A model generated the notes under the pieces. The model was not told the origin of the DNA, searched no databases, and saw only the letters and a list, made by a program, of their open reading frames with translations. From contig CALXPO010000001.1 of assembly GCA_944390315.1 (NCBI GenBank), positions 1-35,510 of the forward strand: a stretch of DNA of 35,510 nucleotides, written 5' to 3'. Origin of the DNA: an uncultured Alphaproteobacteria bacterium. GTDB taxonomy: Bacteria > Pseudomonadota > Alphaproteobacteria > RF32 > CAG-239. The position numbers were made by a program, and so were the translations under genes. Of the stretch, positions 29,800 through 35,510 are shown piece after piece (position 1 is the stretch's first letter; every line of letters begins with the position of its first letter).

Positions 29800-31005
29800 A
29801 TGAATATTCATGAGTACCAAGCAAAAAGGATTCTTCGCCAGTATGGAATAGTTGTTCCGAAAGGAATGATTGCTTATACGCCGACGGAAGCCAAAAAAGC
29901 AGCTGCGAAAGTTTCTTTTCGCGGTCCTTGGGTGCTCAAAGCGCAAATTCAGTCCGGCGCACGCAATAAAGGTTATTTTTTGGAGAAAAAAGCCGGTCGC
30001 AAAGGCGGAATTCGCCTTATTAAAAGCCGGCGTGATATTGCCACAGAAGCTGAAAAAATGCTCGGCGCAACTTTGGTTACCGTGCAAACAGGCCCTAAAG
30101 GCAAGCAAGTCGGCCGTGTTTATGTTGAAGCTTATAACAAGGTCAGAAAAAATTTTTATGCCAGCGTGGTGATTGACAGAACAATTCCTGCTATTACGCT
30201 TTTGGTAGCTGATACCAATAATGAAGATATTACAACTTTAGCCATCTCTGCGCCGGAAAAAATCTTGCGCTTGCCTCTGGATTTGATTACGGGAGCAAGT
30301 ACGGAGCAAATTCAAAAAGTTATAGAATTTTTGCACCTTAACCCCAAAGTCTTTAAAAATATGGAGACTTTTGTAAACGGTATGCATCAGGCTTTCGTGG
30401 ATTATGATGCCGTGATGATTGAGGTTAATCCTGTCGGGGTAACAACAGCGGGACAGATTATTGCTCTTGATGCTAAGATGAGCTTTGATAATAATGCACT
30501 TTATCGGCACAAAGATATCAGCATGTTGCAAGATGAATATGAGGAAGAAGACCGCGAGCTCAAAGCTACAAAATATGGTTTTCAATATTCTGAGTTTGAT
30601 GGGAATATCGGTTGTATCGTTAACGGTGACGGCATAGCTCTGGCTGCCATGGACTTAATCCGCACCAAAGGTAACAACGGTACGGCTTGCTTCTTGAACG
30701 TTAAGGGCGGCGTGGACAAGGACAAGATTGCCGCCGGTATCAAAATCATTATGACCAACCCCAGAGTTGAGGGAATCTTAATCAATATTCTCGGTGGATT
30801 TTTGCGTTGCAATCTTATTGCGGACGGTATTGTTTCCGCCGCTTCGGAGGTCGGATTAAACGTGCCTTTGGTGGTGCGCTTTGAGGGAACAAACAAAGAC
30901 GAAGCCAAAGATATTTTGGAACATTCTAAACTCCCGATTATTATTGCCGAAGACATGGATGATTCCGTTGATAAGTTGATTGAGGCTATGGAGGAGAGCG
31001 ACTGA
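29800..31005 (+). CDS. Succinyl-CoA synthetase beta-subunit-like protein (divergent)
   Basis: SucC provides the ATP-grasp half of ADP/GDP-forming succinyl-CoA synthetase. The 401-aa protein is near normal length, starts with MNIHEYQAKRIL, and keeps EVNPV (about 203-207) and LDAKM for Mg/nucleotide binding and NILGGFLRCNLIADG near the C-terminus. However, the ATP-grasp loop that normally reads VHAGGRGKAGGV is IQSGARNKGYFLEKKAGRKGG, that is, altered and lengthened by about ten basic/aromatic residues. The EINPL and GGIVRCD motifs are also changed. SucD-like starts within its stop codon (TGATG), so the two form a complex. Whether it still makes succinyl-CoA is doubtful. Confidence 0.85.
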   Translation: MNIHEYQAKRILRQYGIVVPKGMIAYTPTEAKKAAAKVSFRGPWVLKAQIQSGARNKGYFLEKKAGRKGGIRLIKSRRDIATEAEKMLGATLVTVQTGPKGKQVGRVYVEAYNKVRKNFYASVVIDRTIPAITLLVADTNNEDITTLAISAPEKILRLPLDLITGASTEQIQKVIEFLHLNPKVFKNMETFVNGMHQAFVDYDAVMIEVNPVGVTTAGQIIALDAKMSFDNNALYRHKDISMLQDEYEEEDRELKATKYGFQYSEFDGNIGCIVNGDGIALAAMDLIRTKGNNGTACFLNVKGGVDKDKIAAGIKIIMTNPRVEGILINILGGFLRCNLIADGIVSAASEVGLNVPLVVRFEGTNKDEAKDILEHSKLPIIIAEDMDDSVDKLIEAMEESD

Positions 31006-31886
31006 TGTCTATTTTAGTTAATAAAGATTCTAAAGTGCTCATCCAAGGTATTACGGGTACGCAAGCTTCCTTCCACGTTAAACGCTCTATTGATTATGGC
31101 ACTAATGTTGTCGCCGGTGTTACGCCGGGGAAAGGCGGTATAACACATCTTGGCGTGCCGGTATTTGATTCCGCCATTGAGGCGGTTAAGGAAACAGGGG
31201 CTAACGCCTCGGTTATGTTTGTGCCGGCAAAGTTTGTTAAAGATGCCGTGCGCGAAGCTGCAGAAGCAGAGCTTGACCTTTGCGTTTGTATTGCGGACGG
31301 CGTGCCTATCAAAGATATGTTGGAAATCAAAGAAATGCTCCGCGGCGCAAAAACCAAACTTATCGGTCCCAACACGCCGGGAATCATTACGCCGGGGGAA
31401 GCTCGTTTAGGTATTTTTCCGGAAAATATTCATCATCCGGGGCGGATTGGTATTGTCTCTCGCTCCTCTACTTTGACCTATGAAGCAGTGATTGAAACAA
31501 CACGTGCCGGTCTTGGGCAGTCTACCGTTATTGGTTTGGGCGATGATATGCTTATCGGTATTGATTTTGTAGAAACTCTTGAAAAATTTATGACAGACCC
31601 TGATACGGATGCTGTTGTTATTATCGGTCAACTTGGCGGAACTTATGAAGAAGCTGTTGCCAAATATTATAAAAATCTTAAAGTTAAAAAACCCGTTATC
31701 GGTTTTGTGGCCGGAAATGCCGTGCCTTTCGGGCATAAAATGGGCTATGCCGGAGAGGTGATTACCAAAGGTCATGTTACGGCTCAGGACAAACAAGATG
31801 CCATGCATGATGCCGGAATGATTATGGTTAACAAAATCAATAATATTCATGATGAACTGATGAAACTCTTCCCGCAAAATGCCTAG
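31005..31886 (+). CDS. Succinyl-CoA synthetase alpha-subunit-like protein lacking the phospho-His
   Basis: SucD binds CoA and forms a phospho-histidine intermediate. The 293-aa protein aligns with E. coli SucD along its full length (SILVNKDSKVLIQG start, GVTPGKGGITHLG, SRSSTLTYEAV). The residues for the reaction are replaced together. The phospho-His region MGHAGAI reads MGYAGEV (Tyr248), the stabilising Glu (E. coli Glu208, GEIGG) is Gln209 in GQLGG, the CoA-site Cys of GPNCPG is Thr124, and GGDP is GDDM at about 179-182. The remaining fold is well preserved, with no frameshift. It is coupled to the beta-like gene and overlaps comF by 8 nt. A non-phosphorylating or regulatory role, or another ligase chemistry, is possible. 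Confidence 0.88.
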   Translation: MSILVNKDSKVLIQGITGTQASFHVKRSIDYGTNVVAGVTPGKGGITHLGVPVFDSAIEAVKETGANASVMFVPAKFVKDAVREAAEAELDLCVCIADGVPIKDMLEIKEMLRGAKTKLIGPNTPGIITPGEARLGIFPENIHHPGRIGIVSRSSTLTYEAVIETTRAGLGQSTVIGLGDDMLIGIDFVETLEKFMTDPDTDAVVIIGQLGGTYEEAVAKYYKNLKVKKPVIGFVAGNAVPFGHKMGYAGEVITKGHVTAQDKQDAMHDAGMIMVNKINNIHDELMKLFPQNA

Positions 31887-32598
31887 TTTTTGGACTAAAA
31901 TTATTGACCTTTTACTTCCGCCACGCTGTATTTGTTGCGGAAAAATCGTCAGTAATGCCGATGGCCTTTGCGCGGATTGTTTTAACTCCATCAACTTCAT
32001 CTCAAAACCTTATTGCGCCAAGTGCGGACACCCGTTTGATGAAGCACCGACCTCTAAGAAAATGCTTTGCGGGACTTGCCTGAGCAAAAAACAAACCCCT
32101 TTTCGGCTCAGCCGCTCGGCAATCCACTATGATGATGCTTCCAAGAATATGATTTTGGCCTTCAAATTTATGGACAAGACCGAAAACGCGCCCGTCTTTG
32201 CCAAATGGCTCAAGCTTGCCGGCACAGATATTTTTGATGAGGGCGTGGATTTAATTGTCCCTATTCCGCTGCATTTTACACGCTTAATCAAAAGACGCTA
32301 TAATCAAGCCGCTTTGATTGCAACAGAGCTCGGCAAACTAACCGGAATAAAAGTAGATTGCACTTCCGTCGTGCGCCACAAACGCACCAAACCACAGGTC
32401 CAATTTAGCGGGCATGCCAGAATCTCTAATGTTAAAGGCGCATTTAGCGTCAAGCACCCCGAAAAACTTAAAGGCAAGCGTATTGTCCTGATTGATGATG
32501 TGATGACCACGGGCTCCACCCTCAAGGAATGTGCCTTGGCTATGAAAAAAGCCGGTGCGAAATCTGTTGATACACTAACCATCGCACGCGTCTGCTAG
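31879..32598 (+). CDS. ComF-family phosphoribosyltransferase-like protein
   Basis: ComF proteins combine a zinc ribbon with a PRTase fold and are needed for DNA uptake in some bacteria. The 239-aa protein has Cys pairs CICC (17-20), CADC (31-34), CAKC (46-49) and CGTC (64-67) for zinc. It then has PIPLHFTRLIKRRYNQA and the PRPP-binding motif VLIDDVMTTGSTL near 202-214. Its length is typical. It overlaps the SucD-like gene by 8 nt and ends the operon. No competence gene is nearby, so the role is open. Confidence 0.9.
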   Translation: MPSFWTKIIDLLLPPRCICCGKIVSNADGLCADCFNSINFISKPYCAKCGHPFDEAPTSKKMLCGTCLSKKQTPFRLSRSAIHYDDASKNMILAFKFMDKTENAPVFAKWLKLAGTDIFDEGVDLIVPIPLHFTRLIKRRYNQAALIATELGKLTGIKVDCTSVVRHKRTKPQVQFSGHARISNVKGAFSVKHPEKLKGKRIVLIDDVMTTGSTLKECALAMKKAGAKSVDTLTIARVC

Positions 32599-32744
32599 CC
32601 TACAAGTGGACGCACTTGAGCGCTTACTGGCTGCTTTGGCTATCATTGTCATATCGCGATGCTTCCTTTGTACATATCTTGCTTTTGTGCCTTGTGGCTT
32701 AAAGCTATTCAGAAATACGATAAAAGAAGTTATGCCGTGTAGAT

Positions 32745-33194
32745 TTAAAAAAGTTCTATCATGGCGCGGGCATCTTCCGACAAGCGTTCTATTGTCCAAG
32801 CCGGTTCCCAAACAATGCGGACTTCTACTTTGCCCGTACCTTCCACCAAAGCCACTGCGTCCGCCACTTGTTGCGGCAAAATCCCCGCCACGGGGCAACC
32901 AGGTGCCGTTAGAGTCATTGCGATATAAACATCGCCGTTATCCCTGATTTCTATATGATAAATCAGCCCCATATCATAGACATTTATCATAATCTCGGGG
33001 TCGCAAACCGTTTTTAGAGCCTCAATGACATCCGCCTCGGTTGCCGTCTTTTCATCTTTGGGCTTTTCTTGTCCGGCTTTGGCGACAAAATCTTTCATCT
33101 GTTCCTGAATATCCAGCGCACGTAGCAAATCCGCTTCCGTTTGGTTTATCTTTGCAATCTGCTCATCCAACTTTTTATCTTCTGCTTCCGACAT
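32745..33194 (-). CDS. SufT-like DUF59 Fe-S assembly protein
   Basis: DUF59/MIP18-type proteins help Fe-S cluster maturation. The 149-aa protein has a charged, helical N-terminal third (about 1-50). The DUF59 domain follows: ADVIEALKTVCDPEIMINVYDMGLIY, with the conserved DPE and GLIY, and LTAPGCPVAGILP with the reactive-region Cys. The N-terminal helical extension is typical of the SUF-linked form. It follows sufS by 12 nt and is the last gene of the suf operon. A 146-nt gap to comF holds no clear terminator. Confidence 0.9.
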   Translation of the reverse strand: MSEAEDKKLDEQIAKINQTEADLLRALDIQEQMKDFVAKAGQEKPKDEKTATEADVIEALKTVCDPEIMINVYDMGLIYHIEIRDNGDVYIAMTLTAPGCPVAGILPQQVADAVALVEGTGKVEVRIVWEPAWTIERLSEDARAMIELF

Positions 33195-33206
33195 CTATAT
33201 TATCCC

Positions 33207-34421
33207 TTAGAAAAAACTGACTGCTTTATGCAAGGCTTTGATGAAATTGTCAATATCCTCTTTTGTGGTATATAAACCCAAAGAAGCCCGCGCAACCGAC
33301 TCAAAACCCATACGATGAACCAAAGGCTCGGCGCAATGATGTCCCGTGCGCACCGCTACGCCCTCTTTATCCAGAATGAAAGCCAGATCTTGCGGATGAA
33401 TGCCCTCAACATTAAACGAGAACACGCCGCCCTTGCCCTTTGCCGTGCCGATAATTTTTAAGCCTTTGACCTCTGCCAAGCGGTTGGTCGTATATTCAAC
33501 CAACTCTGCCTCATGAGCCTCAATATTCTCCTGCCCCAAATCTTGCATATATCGCAAAGCTCTGCCCATGCCGATGGCTTGCACGATTGCCGGCGTTCCC
33601 GCCTCAAAACGTGCCGGCGGGACATCAAAGGTTGTATGCTCATAGCTGACCTTGTCCACCATCTCGCCTCCAAACTGATAAGGCGGCATTTTTTCCAAAC
33701 ATTCATAGCGCCCGTACAAAACACCTATGCCTGAAGGTCCGTAAGTCTTATGCCCTGAAAAAGCCATAAAGTCACAGCCAATGTCCTGAACATCTACCTT
33801 TTGATGCACAATTAACTGGCAAGCATCTGCCAAGACCAGCGCGCCTTTTTGATGTGCGGCTTTGGTTATCTCTTTTAACGGAAAAACCGTGCCCAAAATA
33901 TTAGACATTCCGGTTACGGCAACCAGCTTGGTTTTATCGCTTAGCTGTTTTAAGAATTCTTCATGGATATAACTGCCGTCATCGCCTATCTTAAAAATCT
34001 TTAGCGTAAAGCCCAATTCATCTCTTAAAACCTGCCACGGGACCAAGTTGGCATGATGTTCGGCTTCCGAGATTAAGACCTCATCCCCTTGGTGCAGATT
34101 TTTTCTTCCCCAACAAGCGGCAACTAAGTTAATGCTTTCCGTGGCGTTTCTGGTAAAAACAATTTCTTTATCTGATTTTGCATTGATGAAATTTGCGACA
34201 ATCCTTCGAGCTTCTTCATATTCTTCCGTTGATTCTTCGGACAAAAGATATGACCCGCGGTGCACATTGGCATATTGCTTAAAATAAACTTCGTTCATTT
34301 TCTCAATAACCTGCCGCGGTTTTTGCGCCGAAGCAGCCGAATCCAAAAAGGTATTGGGTTTGCCGTTTATTTTTTCGCTTAATATCGGAAAATCTTTGCG
34401 TATTTCATAAACATCATACAT
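33207..34421 (-). CDS. sufS: Cysteine desulfurase SufS
   Basis: SufS is a PLP enzyme that takes sulfur from cysteine and forms a persulfide for SufE. The 404-aa protein has TRNATESINLV, EAEHHANLVPWQ, the PLP Lys225 in FSGHKTYGPSG, and the active-site Cys363 in RTGHHCAEP, all typical of group II desulfurases. The Asp-containing PLP-ring motif reads LADACQ instead of the common VDGAQ, but keeps Asp199. It starts 15 nt after sufD and precedes sufT by 12 nt. Confidence 0.95.
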   Translation of the reverse strand: MYDVYEIRKDFPILSEKINGKPNTFLDSAASAQKPRQVIEKMNEVYFKQYANVHRGSYLLSEESTEEYEEARRIVANFINAKSDKEIVFTRNATESINLVAACWGRKNLHQGDEVLISEAEHHANLVPWQVLRDELGFTLKIFKIGDDGSYIHEEFLKQLSDKTKLVAVTGMSNILGTVFPLKEITKAAHQKGALVLADACQLIVHQKVDVQDIGCDFMAFSGHKTYGPSGIGVLYGRYECLEKMPPYQFGGEMVDKVSYEHTTFDVPPARFEAGTPAIVQAIGMGRALRYMQDLGQENIEAHEAELVEYTTNRLAEVKGLKIIGTAKGKGGVFSFNVEGIHPQDLAFILDKEGVAVRTGHHCAEPLVHRMGFESVARASLGLYTTKEDIDNFIKALHKAVSFF

Positions 34422-34436
34422 TTGTTTGTTCCGTCT

Positions 34437-35510
34437 TTATGCCTTAATCATCTCTTTGAACCAATCGCGAACCTCAGAATCCGCAATTTTATTAACCGCG
34501 TCATCCAGATATGCATCTATCAAAATCTGTTTGGCTTCTTCTCGGCCGATGCCGCGCGACTGCATATAAAACAGCGTTTCTTCATCCAACTCGCCGCTGG
34601 CCGCGCCGTGCGAACATTTGACATCATCTGCAAAAATCTCAAGCTCTGGCTTAACATCAATCTCCGCCGTATCGGTCAACAATAAAGCCTTATGCAGCTG
34701 TGTGCCTTCGGTTTTGACGGCGTGTTTGGCAATGTGAATCTTGCCCTGAAAAACGCCTTTGGCATCGCCGCCGACCACACCTTTAACCAGTTGGTGCGAA
34801 ATCGTGTTTTCTGCCAAGTGCTCAATGTCGGTTGTTGTGTCTAAAGTTGCCCAACCATGCATAATATAAGCGGCATTGACCTCGGCTTCCGCTTGTTCTT
34901 CCGCCAAAATGACTTTGGTTTCGTTGCGCCCAATATTCGCCCCGCGCTGCAAACAAAAAGCCTCATATTTGCCGCTTTCTTTTACATTAACCATATTTAA
35001 GGCCAAATGGTTGGCTTTGAATGCTTCGTTTTGCAATTTGTAATGTTTGAGTTTGGCTCCTCTGGCAACAAAAATCTCATTAACAATATTGGCAAAGTAG
35101 CGTGATTTTTCCGCGCCGGCGTATTTATGCCACTCAATTATCTCCGCCTCGGCTCCTGCTTCCAAAACCACAACATTACGCAAGTTATAAAACAGGTTTT
35201 GCTCGCCTGTCTCACTATGGTTTACGATAATAATCGGCTTATCCAGTTTGGTATTTTTATCAAGCCTAATGAACAAACCTTCTTCCATATAAGCCGTATT
35301 GAGCGCGGCAAAAGGATAATTTGCCAAATCCACCAGCTTGCCTAAATAGTTTTTGGCTTCCTGATTGAGAACGGCTTCCATTAAGGTCATAACTTCCGCG
35401 CCACGCGGCAAAGGCGGATATATCGGCACAAACTGACCATTGTAAAAATGCAGTTGATAAGCCTCAAAAGGCAAATCTACCAAAACATTTAATTCCTCAT
35501 GACAATGGCA
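34437..35510 (-). CDS. sufD: SufD, Fe-S scaffold subunit (5' end outside the window)
   Basis: SufD forms the SufBC2D scaffold for Fe-S assembly. The frame stays open through the last base of the window, so the start is missing; a TTG at 35483 is only an internal codon. The 357 residues seen include the beta-helix core and the conserved C-terminal DDVKCSHGAASGELDEE segment with Cys-Ser-His, followed by SRGIGREEAKQILIDAYLDD. About the N-terminal sixth to fifth is absent. sufB and sufC are expected to the right. Confidence 0.93.
   Translation of the reverse strand, partial: CHCHEELNVLVDLPFEAYQLHFYNGQFVPIYPPLPRGAEVMTLMEAVLNQEAKNYLGKLVDLANYPFAALNTAYMEEGLFIRLDKNTKLDKPIIIVNHSETGEQNLFYNLRNVVVLEAGAEAEIIEWHKYAGAEKSRYFANIVNEIFVARGAKLKHYKLQNEAFKANHLALNMVNVKESGKYEAFCLQRGANIGRNETKVILAEEQAEAEVNAAYIMHGWATLDTTTDIEHLAENTISHQLVKGVVGGDAKGVFQGKIHIAKHAVKTEGTQLHKALLLTDTAEIDVKPELEIFADDVKCSHGAASGELDEETLFYMQSRGIGREEAKQILIDAYLDDAVNKIADSEVRDWFKEMIKA

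Noticed and set aside
29800..31886. SucCD pair as pseudogenes
   Set aside because: Both frames are intact and full length, coupled to neighbours, and the structural motifs are preserved; only reaction residues changed.
32575..32947. Overlapping ORFs on both strands between comF and sufT
   Set aside because: They are shadows of sufT and comF with skewed composition; no SD or conserved motif.

Overview
The window looks like chromosomal DNA of a low-GC, Gram-negative, probably anaerobic alphaproteobacterium of the uncultured gut-associated kind. The Gram-negative evidence is kdsB (CMP-KDO synthesis, hence LPS), a DsbD-type periplasmic thiol reductase and an AsmA-like protein. The alphaproteobacterial evidence is a class IIA HAD protein of the TIGR01459 type, a short Lys/Arg-rich ORF before murA, and a SUF cluster with a DUF59 protein. 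The Rnf complex and the lack of any respiratory oxidase here fit an anaerobic life. This taxonomy is inferred from protein character, not from a database search.

Layout. 1-564: a palindrome-rich 208-bp tandem duplication with no gene. 565-5873: an exported ankyrin protein, a two-gene ABC exporter, two unknown proteins each with its own promoter and terminator, and a CAU-anticodon tRNA. 5931-10040: a structured repeat, queH and mnmA (tRNA modification, divergent), then a CDP-alcohol phosphatidyltransferase coupled to dsbD. 10126-16545: one long operon apbE-rseC-rnfBCDGEA, encoding an ion-translocating ferredoxin:NAD oxidoreductase, its flavin-loading enzyme and an RseC-like partner. 16599-19294: an AsmA-like protein, tRNA-Lys(CTT) and a second, larger exported ankyrin protein. 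19292-19831: a tandem array of four degenerate ~130-140-bp repeats. 19888-25528: small-molecule genes (three HAD proteins, a YhcH-like protein, a divergent malate/lactate dehydrogenase-like enzyme, an EamA transporter). 25594-27978: kdsB, a tiny basic ORF and murA (envelope precursors). 28071-32598: an operon of a GNAT, a VanX-like dipeptidase, sufE, a SucC/SucD-like pair and comF. 32745 to the end: a convergent sufD-sufS-sufT operon, with sufD running off the window.

How the genes work together. ApbE should attach FMN to RnfD and RnfG. SufE should feed sulfur from SufS, and the SUF system would supply Fe-S clusters to RnfB/RnfC and possibly QueH. KdsB and MurA supply LPS and peptidoglycan precursors.

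The two most unusual things are these. First, a repeat family (inverted copy 5931-6072, array 19292-19831) forms a chain of five hairpins. Differences between copies largely keep pairing through G-U wobbles, which suggests a structured RNA, and the repeat appears to begin at or just before the stop codon of the gene before it. Second, a succinyl-CoA-synthetase-like pair has an alpha subunit that has lost the phospho-histidine, its glutamate partner and a conserved CoA-site cysteine together. No phage, insertion sequence or CRISPR array was seen.
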